Shown here: piece after piece, positions 8,901-17,540 of the stretch | Numbering within the stretch: position 1 is the first letter of the stretch | How the letters are laid out: each line of letters starts with the position of its first letter | DNA from: Clostridia bacterium | GTDB lineage: Bacteria > Bacillota > Clostridia > Oscillospirales > CAG-272 | Reading direction: 5' to 3' | DNA: 57,879 nucleotides | NCBI GenBank assembly: GCA_017472305.1 | Contig: JAFUQP010000031.1 | Coordinates: forward strand, 1 to 57,879 | Made by a program: the position numbers and the translations under genes | Notes under the pieces: model-generated | The model's database searches: none | Seen by the model: only the letters and a program-made list of their open reading frames with translations | Told to the model about the DNA's origin: nothing

Positions 8901-9787
8901 CAGAGCTCGTCCTTAAAGCCGAAGTCGGATATGTTGAAGCTCGAGTCACGCCAGTTCTCCTTAACCCTTACGTAGAGGTCAAGGAACACCTTCGTATCGA
9001 GCATTTTCTCGATATCCTCTCTTGCATAGGTGCCGATTTTCTTTATCGTCTGCGCGCCCTTGCCAATGATAATTCCCTTGTGCGATGCCTTCTCGCAGTA
9101 AATCTCGGCGCGGATAGATACTACGCCACTCCTCTCCTTCCACTCCTCGATTGTGACGGCGGTGCCGTGGGGTATCTCCTCCTCGAGCATACGCAGAAGC
9201 TTCTCGCGGATAATCTCGGCGGCAATCTGTCTTTCGGGCTGGTCTGTGACGATATCGTCGGGGAAGAACCAGTCGCCCTCATAAAGGAACTGCTCGCACT
9301 CCGAAATGACGGTATCAACGCCCTTACCGCTCTTTGCAGCAACCGGAATAACCGCCGCAAAATCGAACTCGGCGGCATAGGCGGCAATCGTCTTTGCGAT
9401 ATTTACCGGCCTTACGGTGTCTATTTTATTAATAACGAGTATCGCACGCATTTTGTCAGCCTTGAAGCGCTTTATAATCTGCGCCTCGATATCGCCGACC
9501 TCCTCACGCGCCTCAACGACTAAAATCGCAGTATCAACGCCGCCAAGAGTGTTTGATACAGTCTTAATCATAAAGTCACCGAGTCTGGTTCTCGGCTTGT
9601 GCATACCGGGGGTATCGAGAAATACGAACTGATTATCTCCGACCGTATGTATTCCGGTTATTCTGTTCCTTGTGGTCTGCGGCTTCTTCGATACAATCGC
9701 AACCTTCTCTCCGAGAATCGCGTTAAGAAGAGTTGATTTACCTACGTTCGGGCGGCCTACTATTGCAATAAATGCAGTTTTTTTCAT
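8900..9787 (-). CDS. era: GTPase Era, 16S rRNA maturation/30S assembly factor
   Basis: 295 residues from the chosen start. G1 GRPNVGKST, G3 DTPGMHKPR, G4 NKID and G5 are visible in order in the N-terminal GTPase domain. The C-terminal KH domain includes GIIIGKGAQTIKKIG. Era binds the 3' end of 16S rRNA during 30S maturation. The ATG at 9787 is preferred over the in-frame ATG at 9814 because AAAGGA lies 7 nt before it and the protein then opens with MKKTAF directly ahead of the G1 strand. It overlaps recO by one base. Confidence 0.96.
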   Translation of the reverse strand: MKKTAFIAIVGRPNVGKSTLLNAILGEKVAIVSKKPQTTRNRITGIHTVGDNQFVFLDTPGMHKPRTRLGDFMIKTVSNTLGGVDTAILVVEAREEVGDIEAQIIKRFKADKMRAILVINKIDTVRPVNIAKTIAAYAAEFDFAAVIPVAAKSGKGVDTVISECEQFLYEGDWFFPDDIVTDQPERQIAAEIIREKLLRMLEEEIPHGTAVTIEEWKERSGVVSIRAEIYCEKASHKGIIIGKGAQTIKKIGTYAREDIEKMLDTKVFLDLYVRVKENWRDSSFNISDFGFKDEL

Positions 9788-9891
9788 ATTTAAAGTCCTT
9801 TTCTTTGCCGTCATCGGAGAGCATTTTGCCTCGCTGACGGGTCGTAATCCTTTGTGGGTTGAGCGACGCGCTTTCTGTGCATCACCTATGT

Positions 9892-9937
9892 TTAAAGCTT
9901 ATCTGTATCTCGCCTTAAAGCTTATCTATATCTCGTC
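9892..9937. repeat. 23-bp tandem duplication between ybeY and era
   Basis: Two adjacent copies (9892-9914 and 9915-9937) sharing TTAAAGCTTATCT and differing at two positions. They lie in the 166-bp gap inside the operon. No other feature is visible in that gap. Confidence 0.85.
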
Positions 9938-9953
9938 TTTTGCGGTCTGCCTT

Positions 9954-10433
9954 CTAAATTTCGAGCGTTTCCTTTATCTCTCGCTGCACTCTGCACTGCT
10001 CCTCCTCGTCCTCCTTCGAGCGCTCGTGGTCGTAGCCGAGAAGATGGAGCGTTGAGTGTATGCAAAGGAAGGCAAGCTCCGAGAGAAATCCGTTTCCAAG
10101 CTCTGCCGCCTGCTCTTTTGTACGCTCGAGCGAAACGACTATATCGCCAAGCATTACAGCCTCATCGCCGAACACCTCGGGCTCGTCGCCTGAATAAAAA
10201 TCGTACATCGGGAAGGAGAGAACGTCGGTCGGCTTGTCCTTATTTCGGTATTTTGCGTTAAGCTCCTTAATATATGAGTTGTCGCAGAGGGTAACCGAAA
10301 GCTCGACGGGATAGTCGATATTCTCGTGCGAGAGCGTTTTCAGAATTGCCTGTCTGATTACCGATTTCAAAAGATAGTCGCACTCGGGAAAATCCTTCGT
10401 TTGAGAAAAATAAATCATAAGTCCTTGTGCCAT
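9954..10433 (-). CDS. ybeY: Endoribonuclease YbeY (rRNA maturation)
   Basis: 159 residues ending with the catalytic zinc motif HSTLHLLGYDHE (H-x3-H-x5-H) near residue 125-136. The conserved stretch KPTDVLSFPMYD lies before it. YbeY trims 16S rRNA and supports 70S quality control. The ATG lies 2 bp beyond the phoH stop, with AGAGG 10 nt upstream. A second in-frame ATG five codons later has AAGGA in front of it and is an alternative start. Its place between phoH and era is the standard Bacillota arrangement, although dgkA and cdd are absent here. Confidence 0.93.
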   Translation of the reverse strand: MAQGLMIYFSQTKDFPECDYLLKSVIRQAILKTLSHENIDYPVELSVTLCDNSYIKELNAKYRNKDKPTDVLSFPMYDFYSGDEPEVFGDEAVMLGDIVVSLERTKEQAAELGNGFLSELAFLCIHSTLHLLGYDHERSKEDEEEQCRVQREIKETLEI

Positions 10434-10435
10434 AA

Positions 10436-11449
10436 TTATCTGCCTCTTTTCTCCTCTGCCCTGAATTTCTTCGATTCGGCATCTCGCTCGTAGCTTTCGT
10501 ATGCCGAAATAATCTTGCGAACGAGATGGTGTCTTACGACGTCGCGCTCCGAGAAGCGGTAAATTCCTATTCCCTCAATGCCCTCGAGGATTTTCGAGGC
10601 AATCGAGAGTCCGCTCTTCTTACCGAACGGCAGGTCTGTCTGCGAAAGGTCGCCGGTTACTACCGCCTTTGAGTTATAGCCAAGTCGCGTTAAGAACATT
10701 TTCATCTGCTCGGGAGTCGTGTTCTGCGCCTCGTCGAGAATTATAAAGGAATCGTCAAGCGTTCTTCCTCTCATATAAGCAAGAGGCGCAATTTCTATAG
10801 TTCCCCGCTCCATATGCCTCTGATAATTCTCCGCTCCGAGCATTTCAAAAAGCGCGTCATAAAGCGGACGAAGATAGGGGTCAATCTTGCTCTGCAAGTC
10901 ACCCGGCAAAAATCCAAGCCTCTCGCCTGCCTCTACCGCGGGGCGAGTGAGAATAATTCTGTTGACGCTCTTATTGCGGAGAGCCTCAACCGCCATTGCG
11001 ACGGCAAGGAAGGTTTTACCCGTACCCGCAGGGCCGAGGCCGAGGACCACGGTATTTTTTCTTATCGTGTCGACGTACTTCTTCTGACCGAGAGTTTTTG
11101 CCTTGATTGGCTTTCCTCGATTTGTAACGCAGATAACGTCGCGCGAGAGGCTCTCGGGGTTTTCCTCGGAGTTATCCTTGACAAGCGCGATAACGTACTC
11201 AACGCTCTGCTCGCCGAGGGTTTCGCCTGCTCCGCTCATATGCTTTAGATATTCAAGAGTTCTTGCCGCGGCATCGGCGTTTTCCGCCTCACCCGTAACC
11301 ACGATAGCGTCACCGTCGGTGCTCTCGGTATTTCTGTTTGAGATACGCACGTCGAAGGCGCGCTCAATAATGCGGACGTTTGCGTCAAACGCGCCGAAAA
11401 TCGCGGCGGTCGCCTCGTCTGAATTTGTCATAACGATTTTCTCGGTCAT
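10436..11449 (-). CDS. phoH: PhoH-family ATPase
   Basis: 337 residues. Walker A is GPAGTGKTFLA near residue 135. Walker B is DDSFIILDEAQNTTPEQMK, followed by the conserved TRLGYNSKAVVTGDLSQTD. The N-terminal ~100 residues are variable and may hold the KH-like segment common in this family. PhoH proteins are putative RNA-linked ATPases of unclear cellular role and are almost always next to ybeY. GGAG precedes the ATG by a few bases. Confidence 0.93.
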   Translation of the reverse strand: MTEKIVMTNSDEATAAIFGAFDANVRIIERAFDVRISNRNTESTDGDAIVVTGEAENADAAARTLEYLKHMSGAGETLGEQSVEYVIALVKDNSEENPESLSRDVICVTNRGKPIKAKTLGQKKYVDTIRKNTVVLGLGPAGTGKTFLAVAMAVEALRNKSVNRIILTRPAVEAGERLGFLPGDLQSKIDPYLRPLYDALFEMLGAENYQRHMERGTIEIAPLAYMRGRTLDDSFIILDEAQNTTPEQMKMFLTRLGYNSKAVVTGDLSQTDLPFGKKSGLSIASKILEGIEGIGIYRFSERDVVRHHLVRKIISAYESYERDAESKKFRAEEKRGR

Positions 11450-11492
11450 ATTACTCCATTCCGTCGCACAGGCGACATAAAGCAGTTTATCC

Positions 11493-12662
11493 TTAAGGAA
11501 TTATTTCAATCTCGGTTTCCGTCCCCACCTCGGTAAGATACACGACGTCCGACGACATTCTGTAGCCCCGCTCGGTAAAGTGTCCGTAGGTTTTCCGCGA
11601 AAGCAGGTCGCAATCCGAAAGCATCACGGCAAGCCTTGCTTCGAGTCTGCCCGAAGCAACCGACACAAGCTCCGCGTCGGTATACTCACGCGGCTTTTCT
11701 GTCCTCTCGACAGAATACTTCTTTTCAATCTCGAACGGCAGCTTGCATTTGCCAATCAGCGAAAAGCCGTCTATTTCTTTTATTATATCACACTTTTCGG
11801 TGTCATTTCCATAAGTTTTAAAAATATTTATATTAAATTTTAAAAAATTCAGTGTTATATCGGTTAGCTTTCGCCTTTTTTCGACGGTTTGGAGCCCATA
11901 TCTGTCAACATCTTCCGAAAGTGTCGAATTAATCCTACCTACAACAGTCCCCTCCGCGCGGCACAGACCTCCGCCTGCCTCGGGCGGCAGAACACCCGAT
12001 ATAAGCACCTCGCCGCGCCTTACCGTATCACCGACCTTGACCTCACACCTTCCACGCTTAACGGTTATTGCCTCAATAACACAGTCGTACTCGGCTACAA
12101 TATTTGAGTATTCAATATGCGCCTTAGGCTCCTCTGTGTCCTCGGGCTGCATTTCAATAATTTCAACGTAGGCAACGCTGCCTCGCCTGTTAACGTTGAC
12201 CCACGATATTCCGTCCGACATTGATAACAGCTTCGCCTCAACTTCAGACAGGTCGGTGTTAAACCAAAGACTGCCTACGCCAAAGCCGCATTCAAGAAGC
12301 ATTTGTTCTACCGCGCTCTCGGGGATTTTGTCGTTTCCTCTTACTCTGACGTCCCAAACGGGCAGAGCGGCAAGTATAACGAGAATAAGCGAGCAAAGAA
12401 GCCCCGAAATAAGACCGCGCTTATACTGAAATCGGGAAAACGCACCGTAAAGCCCCAGAGGCTCTGAAATTTTTAATGAAGGAATTGTGGAGAGCAAGCG
12501 TTCGCAAATTTCAACGTCGCGCCCCTTAATCAAGAGGGTTTCCTCGTCAAAGATAAGGAGCGTAATTCCTTTTTGAAGAAGAATAGAGGCGGCACGGCTG
12601 ATTTCCCCCTTAGCGAGAGTTATTCTTCTATATCCGAAAACAAGAAAATCAATTCTTACCAT
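11493..12662 (-). CDS. yqfD: Sporulation protein YqfD
   Basis: 389 residues with the YqfD layout. A soluble N-terminus (to ~95) is followed by one membrane segment near residue 97-112 (LLCSLILVILAALPV). A large extracytoplasmic part follows, starting with VWDVRVRGNDKIPESAV, a POTRA-like opening seen in this family. In Bacillus subtilis yqfC and yqfD are SigE-controlled mother-cell genes. YqfD is required at stage IV. The gene overlaps yqfC by 14 bp, which argues for coupled translation. Its presence is good evidence that the organism makes endospores. Confidence 0.9.
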   Translation of the reverse strand: MVRIDFLVFGYRRITLAKGEISRAASILLQKGITLLIFDEETLLIKGRDVEICERLLSTIPSLKISEPLGLYGAFSRFQYKRGLISGLLCSLILVILAALPVWDVRVRGNDKIPESAVEQMLLECGFGVGSLWFNTDLSEVEAKLLSMSDGISWVNVNRRGSVAYVEIIEMQPEDTEEPKAHIEYSNIVAEYDCVIEAITVKRGRCEVKVGDTVRRGEVLISGVLPPEAGGGLCRAEGTVVGRINSTLSEDVDRYGLQTVEKRRKLTDITLNFLKFNINIFKTYGNDTEKCDIIKEIDGFSLIGKCKLPFEIEKKYSVERTEKPREYTDAELVSVASGRLEARLAVMLSDCDLLSRKTYGHFTERGYRMSSDVVYLTEVGTETEIEIIP

Positions 12663-12924
12663 AGGTAAACGAAATCTCCTCTATTCTTCCGAGAACTTCC
12701 ACAGTCCCTCCCTCGTATACCGAAAGTGAGAGCCGCCTTCCTGTCAGTATTACTCTGCCGCCGTGCGAGAGAAGCTCTATACGCTCCTTTGAATATTCCT
12801 TTATTGAAATTATTCTGCCAAAGGCAACCGACATTCCTCCGCCGCATCTCTTGCCGTCTATGAAAAAGCCAGACAGCTCGCGCCGCTTCGGCAGGGATTC
12901 CCCTTCGCGTGTTCTCTTTGTCAT
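12649..12924 (-). CDS. yqfC: Sporulation protein YqfC
   Basis: 91 residues, the normal size for YqfC, with the typical all-beta text RIELLSHGGRVILTGRRLSLSVYEGGTVEVLGRIEEISF. The start at 12924 was chosen because GAGGAA lies 7 nt upstream. An in-frame ATG at 13011 would add a hydrophobic leader of 29 residues running into the upstream region of ylbJ and is rejected. It is the first gene of the yqfC-yqfD-phoH-ybeY-era-recO operon. Confidence 0.88.
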   Translation of the reverse strand: MTKRTREGESLPKRRELSGFFIDGKRCGGGMSVAFGRIISIKEYSKERIELLSHGGRVILTGRRLSLSVYEGGTVEVLGRIEEISFTYGKN

Positions 12925-12937
12925 TTTAGCTTCCTCG

Positions 12938-12975
12938 CCTTCATAAAAATGTATTGCTAGTAAAATATATGAAGG
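12938..12975. repeat. 8-bp inverted repeat in the yqfC/ylbJ divergent region
   Basis: CCTTCATA (12938-12945) is the exact reverse complement of TATGAAGG (12968-12975), with 22 AT-rich bases between. Each arm carries the AAGG core near the ribosome binding site of the gene on its side, so mirror symmetry may be partly fortuitous. Both genes are SigE-type in relatives. No convincing SigE promoter pair could be placed by eye. Confidence 0.6.
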
Positions 12976-12987
12976 GGAAATTATAAA

Positions 12988-13929
12988 ATGACAAAAAGAG
13001 AGGCTATGCAAGTCCGTAAAGCAAATATCGGCAGGTATATTCCGCTGATTGTTTTCTTTTCGTTATCGGCGTTTATTATTATCTTTGCCTCTGCCGTTAC
13101 AGATGCGGTATCCTATGGCATACGGCTGTCGGTTCTTCGGGTGATTCCCTCGCTCTTTCCGTTTTTCATTCTTTCCGATTACTTTGTATCAACCGTTAAT
13201 ATTCCAAGTGACAGCCTGCCGTCGCGACTCTTTGAGAAAATTTTCGGAATAAGCTCTTCGGGACTCGGGGCATTCGTTATCGGAGCGGTCGGCGGCTTTC
13301 CTCTCGGGGTCAGGTGCGCTGCGGAAGAATACCGACGCGGAAATCTTACAAAAGAGGAGCTTGAGGGGATTGTCGGCATCGTTAATAACCCCTCGCCCGC
13401 CTTCGTTATAGTCAGTGTCGGTTGCCTTATGCTTGGAGATATCGGTCTTGGATTTATCTTATATCTGTCGATGCTGCTATCAGTTGTTATTACCGGCGCA
13501 CTGTTCAGGCAAAAACGGCATAAATCTTCATTTACAAGTGTTATTTCTAGGCAGAGCTTCGATTTATCTCGTTCAATCAAAGAGGCGGGCTACTCGTCGC
13601 TTGCGATTTCGTCATATATAATTTTCTTCTCAGCAGTAGTAGGTGCGCTTTCTGTAGTAATAAAAAGCGAAGCTGTGCTCGCTTTTCTCTCCGCGTTTTT
13701 TGAAATCGGAAATGCCACATCTCGCCTTGCCGTATCTCCCATAAGCCATTCTTTAAAGATAGCAATGATTGGGTTTGCGCTAGGCTTTTCGGGACTGTCG
13801 GTTCATATGCAGGCGTTCTCGCTGCTCGACACAGAGGTAAGAAAAGGAAAGTATATTATTATGAAGCTTTCGGAAGGCCTCTTATGCGCGGTTCTCTCGT
13901 TTGTCATTTTTTCCAAATTTGTTTTATAA
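12988..13929 (+). CDS. ylbJ: Sporulation integral membrane protein YlbJ
   Basis: 313 residues with about 8 membrane segments and the nucleoside-recognition (Gate-like) motifs of YlbJ: SLFPFFILSDYF, GAVGGFPLG, VNNPSPAFV and, near the end, ALGFSGLSVHMQ. It is shorter than the ~400 residues usual for Bacillus YlbJ, missing part of the C-terminus. YlbJ is a SigE-regulated spore membrane protein needed for heat-resistant spores. GAAGGGGAA precedes the ATG. It is transcribed divergently from yqfC. Confidence 0.85.
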   Translation: MTKREAMQVRKANIGRYIPLIVFFSLSAFIIIFASAVTDAVSYGIRLSVLRVIPSLFPFFILSDYFVSTVNIPSDSLPSRLFEKIFGISSSGLGAFVIGAVGGFPLGVRCAAEEYRRGNLTKEELEGIVGIVNNPSPAFVIVSVGCLMLGDIGLGFILYLSMLLSVVITGALFRQKRHKSSFTSVISRQSFDLSRSIKEAGYSSLAISSYIIFFSAVVGALSVVIKSEAVLAFLSAFFEIGNATSRLAVSPISHSLKIAMIGFALGFSGLSVHMQAFSLLDTEVRKGKYIIMKLSEGLLCAVLSFVIFSKFVL

Positions 13930-13994
13930 AGTACACCCTTCTCTTTATCATCAAAAGATAAAAGCCACGGTAATTTCTCATTTTCAGAAAACTG

Positions 13995-14023
13995 TTGCAA
14001 TCATACTTAAGTTATGTTAAAAT
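13995..14023 (+). promoter_or_regulatory. Sigma-A promoter of the beta-helix gene
   Basis: TTGCAA (13995-14000), a 17-bp spacer and TAAAAT (14018-14023), with TG just before the -10. The start codon is 45 bp downstream. Confidence 0.7.
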
Positions 14024-14067
14024 ATATAGGTAAAAGCATTTTGAAAACTTCGGAAAGGAGATAGGAT

Positions 14068-16281
14068 ATGCAAAAAACTGCGCGCAAAGTTATAATAAAG
14101 TCGGTTTCTGTTCTTCTTATTACCCTTATTGTTATTTGCATTCTTGCTTTTTCACTTAAGCCCTGCCTCCGATTCTTTTATTCCGGCTACATTGCTCCTA
14201 CGCCCACCTTCGCCCCTGCCGAGCATCAGAATGTAGATTTGCCAAGGGTATTTGATTTGTACGTTAGCACCGATGGCTGCGACTCGAATGACGGAACTAT
14301 TTCTTCCCCACTGCTCACCATTGAAGCTGCGGCAGAAAAAGCCGCACAGTTTAACGTTGAAGAAAGAACATCTATTAAAATCGGTGTATTGGAAGGTAAA
14401 TATTATTCCGAGGGCATATCTATTTCACGTGATATCCTCGGTGGAATATCCTGTCCTATAGAATTCTACGCTCTCGGTAACGTAACCTTAAGCGCAGGGC
14501 TCAATCTGTCAAAAATCAACTTCAGGTCTGCCTCGCTCTATCCCGATTTCGCTCTCACTCTGCGCGACGGAAGTGAAAACGATATTCTTGTATGCGACCT
14601 TTACGGCGATTACGGTCTTACTCCTTCGAGGATAGGCTCGCTCTCTCCTATCGGCACGTATAGCACGGCATCAATGCTTGATAATTATATTCCAATGCAC
14701 GCAGAGCTGTTTTTGGACGGAGAAAGACAAATGCTTGCGCGCTATCCGAACGAGGGCTATCTTTTTACCGAAGAGCCGCCCCAAAGCGACGCTTCCTCGA
14801 CACAAGAGAGAAAAACGATTTTCCTAGACAGCGCATCCTCTGATAGAGTTGCAGGCTGGAAAACAAAAGAGGGCGTATGGGCTTACGGCTTCTTTGGCTA
14901 CGATTGGGCAGACGAGTCCACCCCTATTGAGGAGTTTGATGCCGAAAAAGATATACTTACAACGAAGTACCCGAGCTTTTTCGGTGTAAAGGCAGGCGCG
15001 CCCTTCTATTTCTACAACTGTCCAGAGGAGCTTGACACATACGGAGAGTGGTATATAGACAGAGAGCGTGGATTGTTGGCAGTTTTCGCGCCCGACGGTA
15101 TTTTGTCAGAGGATATCACGCTTTCTCTTTCGACTGACAATACCGTCAGCATAGGCGCAGACAACGTATCTCTTATAGGCTTTAACATAGAGGGCTCTCG
15201 CGCCTCGGGCATTGAGGTTTACGGTAACGGCTGCAGCATAAAAAATTGCACTGTAAGAGGTGTCGGCGGAAACGGAATTGTGGTAAACGGCTATTCGAAC
15301 GAGGTTTCGGACTGCGAGGTATATAGCACGGGGCGCGGCGGAATTTCCGTAAGCGGCGGCGAGCGAGCTACTCTGGCACATTCTCAAAACCTCGTATACA
15401 ATAACCTTATCCACGACTTTGCAGAGGTTTACAAGACCTACCAGGCAGGCATCAGCCTTTTTGGTGTCGGAAACGTCGCTTCTCATAATGAAATACATAC
15501 CTCGCCCCACCTTGCTATAACCTATTCGGGCAATGAAAACGTCATAGAATACAATCTTATACACAGCGTTTGCCTTGAATCAGACGATACAGGCGCAATC
15601 TACGCGGGAAAATCGCTTTCCTCGTACGGAAACGAGATAAGATATAACTGCGTGTTCGATATCGGCGGTAACGGATTTTCACCGAACGGAATTTATCTCG
15701 ACGACGCACTTTCGGGACAGGCAGTCTATTCAAACCTTCTCGTAAATATCCCCGGATATGCTATTTTAGTAGGCGGCGGCAGAGATAACTCGATTTTGGA
15801 TAATATTATCGTCAACGCAAAAAAGGCGCCCCTATTCTACGATGCTCGCGCACGCGACGGCGCACTTCGGCAAACCTGGTTTTCCGAGGATATTCCCACG
15901 CTTCTCTCCGACCTCGAGGACTCGCCCTGGCAAAGTGACGTGTGGCAAGAGGCTTACCCCGAATACAGCGAACTGACCTTCGACAAGACAAGTTCGGACA
16001 CTCCGAGCTATTATGCCAATCCCGCAAACTCTACCGTGAGAGGTAATATAATATTTGACGACGATTTCACGTTAGGCGACGTTAACGGGGCTGTACGCGA
16101 GTACAGTAAGCTTGAGAGAAATCTTATCCTGCCTCTGTTCCTTGTGCCCGTGCTAATTCCCGATTACAGCGAGGGCTCGTATTCACCCGGGAATTTTCTT
16201 CTATGGCTTTCGGGCGCGGACATAGATTATTCGAAACTCAATCGCATAGGCTTGCTTTCAAAGAAAGAAAAACCGCAATAA
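14068..16281 (+). CDS. Membrane-anchored right-handed parallel beta-helix protein
   Basis: 737 residues. A basic start and one strong hydrophobic segment at about 12-32 form an uncleaved or cleavable export signal. A DLYVSTDGCDSNDGT-type opening at ~70 is the classic entry to secreted beta-helix enzymes. From ~370 to ~580 there are many helix rungs (NVSLIGFNIEGS, GCSIKNCTVRGV, NEVSDCEVYSTG, NVIEYNLIHSV, NEIRYNCVFDI). The layout resembles GH141-like or polysaccharide-lyase-like proteins acting on plant glycans outside the cell, but no catalytic residue can be assigned. GGAGATAG precedes the ATG. The gene is monocistronic between a promoter and a terminator. Confidence 0.82.
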   Translation: MQKTARKVIIKSVSVLLITLIVICILAFSLKPCLRFFYSGYIAPTPTFAPAEHQNVDLPRVFDLYVSTDGCDSNDGTISSPLLTIEAAAEKAAQFNVEERTSIKIGVLEGKYYSEGISISRDILGGISCPIEFYALGNVTLSAGLNLSKINFRSASLYPDFALTLRDGSENDILVCDLYGDYGLTPSRIGSLSPIGTYSTASMLDNYIPMHAELFLDGERQMLARYPNEGYLFTEEPPQSDASSTQERKTIFLDSASSDRVAGWKTKEGVWAYGFFGYDWADESTPIEEFDAEKDILTTKYPSFFGVKAGAPFYFYNCPEELDTYGEWYIDRERGLLAVFAPDGILSEDITLSLSTDNTVSIGADNVSLIGFNIEGSRASGIEVYGNGCSIKNCTVRGVGGNGIVVNGYSNEVSDCEVYSTGRGGISVSGGERATLAHSQNLVYNNLIHDFAEVYKTYQAGISLFGVGNVASHNEIHTSPHLAITYSGNENVIEYNLIHSVCLESDDTGAIYAGKSLSSYGNEIRYNCVFDIGGNGFSPNGIYLDDALSGQAVYSNLLVNIPGYAILVGGGRDNSILDNIIVNAKKAPLFYDARARDGALRQTWFSEDIPTLLSDLEDSPWQSDVWQEAYPEYSELTFDKTSSDTPSYYANPANSTVRGNIIFDDDFTLGDVNGAVREYSKLERNLILPLFLVPVLIPDYSEGSYSPGNFLLWLSGADIDYSKLNRIGLLSKKEKPQ

Positions 16282-16298
16282 TGTAAAATACTCTTTAC

Positions 16299-16342
16299 AA
16301 AAAACCGTACACAGTGCATTTTAAGCATTGCGTACGGTTTTA
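16299..16342. terminator. Bidirectional terminator between convergent genes
   Basis: A long imperfect stem: AAAACCGTAC (16301-16310) pairs with GTACGGTTTT (16332-16341), and TGCA/GCATTG extends it inward. Poly-A and poly-T flanks let it serve both the beta-helix gene and the convergent phosphatase-fold gene. Confidence 0.85.
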
Positions 16343-16343
16343 A

Positions 16344-17240
16344 TCATCTTACGGTTGTCTTAATATAAATTGAAGAATGGTCGCTTGAGTAGACTCCTTC
16401 GTGATTGTTATCAAGCACGTGATACTCGCTAACGTTAACGTCACCGCGACTGACGAGAATATAGTCGATTCTTTTCGCCACCTCGGCATTACCCCAGCCG
16501 TGGTAAGTCGGTGTATTCTCGGTCACGGGTGCTATTTTCGTTGAATCAAGGAAGTCCGAGAGAGTCGAGCGGATTGTTTCGCTATTCTCCGTTGCGTTAA
16601 GGTCGCCAAAAAGATACGCGGGAACGTCGCCAAGCTCCTTGATTTTGTCATGCACAACCTTAATTCCGTTGATTCGCGCCTCCTCGCTCTTGTTGTCAAG
16701 GTGAGTGTTAAATATCGCGAACTCCTTGCCCGTCGTTCTGTCGCGAAGAAGGACGTATACGGCAATTCTGTAATGCTCGCTTCCCCAGTCCTTGCTCATT
16801 TTCTCGGGAGTTTTGCTTAACCAGAACGAACCGCCGTCCAGCTTCTCAAATCTGTCGGCGCGGTAGAATATCGGACAACCCTCGCTCAAAACAAAATCGT
16901 CGCGGTAGGCATTGACCGACTCGTATCCCTTCATTATTTTTTCAAGATAACCGTAGTGAATAAAGGTAGATTCCTGAAAGCCAATAATATCGGGGCGCAC
17001 CGAGGATATATCCTCGGCAATTAGGTCGGCTCTGTAAAACCAGCTTTTCTTGAAGAAATCGAGAGGATTGTAAAACCGCACGTTAGTGCTCATTATCACG
17101 ATATCCTCGCCGTCCGCCTCGCGCGGTGTAACCTCGGCATCAGACGAGAGATACCTCGGCAGATAAAACAGCAACACAACAAGCAGAGCTAAAAACAAAG
17201 CCAGAAGCGCCGAAAGCGAAAGTTTTATTATCCTTTTCAT
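16344..17240 (-). CDS. Membrane-anchored endonuclease/exonuclease/phosphatase-fold hydrolase
   Basis: 298 residues. A hydrophobic segment at about 8-28 anchors or exports the protein. The rest is an EEP-superfamily fold with its metal and catalytic motifs in order: IVIMSTNVRFYN, IIGFQEST (metal Glu), IFNTHLDN, LFGDLNAT and YSSDHSSI (terminal Asp-His). Such proteins hydrolyse phosphodiesters or phosphomonoesters in nucleic acids, inositides or sphingomyelin. Being outside the membrane, scavenging of nucleic acid or lipid phosphate is possible. A perfect sigma-A promoter lies just upstream. Confidence 0.85.
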   Translation of the reverse strand: MKRIIKLSLSALLALFLALLVVLLFYLPRYLSSDAEVTPREADGEDIVIMSTNVRFYNPLDFFKKSWFYRADLIAEDISSVRPDIIGFQESTFIHYGYLEKIMKGYESVNAYRDDFVLSEGCPIFYRADRFEKLDGGSFWLSKTPEKMSKDWGSEHYRIAVYVLLRDRTTGKEFAIFNTHLDNKSEEARINGIKVVHDKIKELGDVPAYLFGDLNATENSETIRSTLSDFLDSTKIAPVTENTPTYHGWGNAEVAKRIDYILVSRGDVNVSEYHVLDNNHEGVYSSDHSSIYIKTTVR

Positions 17241-17288
17241 AACAACCTCATCAAATTTTACTTCTGTTTTCGCATCAATCTTTTTTTA

Positions 17289-17317
17289 ATTATATCATAA
17301 CGTTACTTTGATGTCAA
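17289..17317 (-). promoter_or_regulatory. Sigma-A promoter of the EEP-fold gene
   Basis: Minus strand TTGACA (17317-17312), a 17-bp spacer and TATAAT (17294-17289). Both hexamers are perfect. Confidence 0.88.
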
Positions 17318-17402
17318 CAACACACGAATGTAAATGTATGTACTTATGAGTTATTAATACGGATATACCTCAAAACAAAAGCAAAAGAGGTCCAGCAAAA
17401 GA

Positions 17403-17455
17403 GCGTTATTCTAAAGGACAGTTTTTGGTTCAATAGATATAGTACCTACCGACAG
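17403..17455 (+). repeat. Dispersed motif, copy A
   Basis: Contains AAGGACAGTTTT near its middle and TACCTACCGACAG at its end. Both blocks recur in the same order at 57,611-57,658. The text between the blocks differs in length and sequence. In both places an intrinsic terminator hairpin begins within about 10 nt of the ACCGACAG block. It may be part of a small RNA or the end of a mobile repeat. Confidence 0.75.
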
Positions 17456-17459
17456 GAAA

Positions 17460-17500
17460 AGGACAGAGAAAGCAACTGCAATCTCTGTCCTCTTTTCTTG
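17460..17500 (+). terminator. Intrinsic terminator after motif copy A
   Basis: A 10-bp stem (17460-17469 with 17482-17491) of GGACAGAGA type with a 12-nt loop, then TCTTTTCTT. No plus-strand protein gene precedes it, so it would end a non-coding transcript. Confidence 0.8.
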
Positions 17501-17540
17501 ACAAGCACTGCATCTGTGTTCACAGATGCTATTTTATTTG

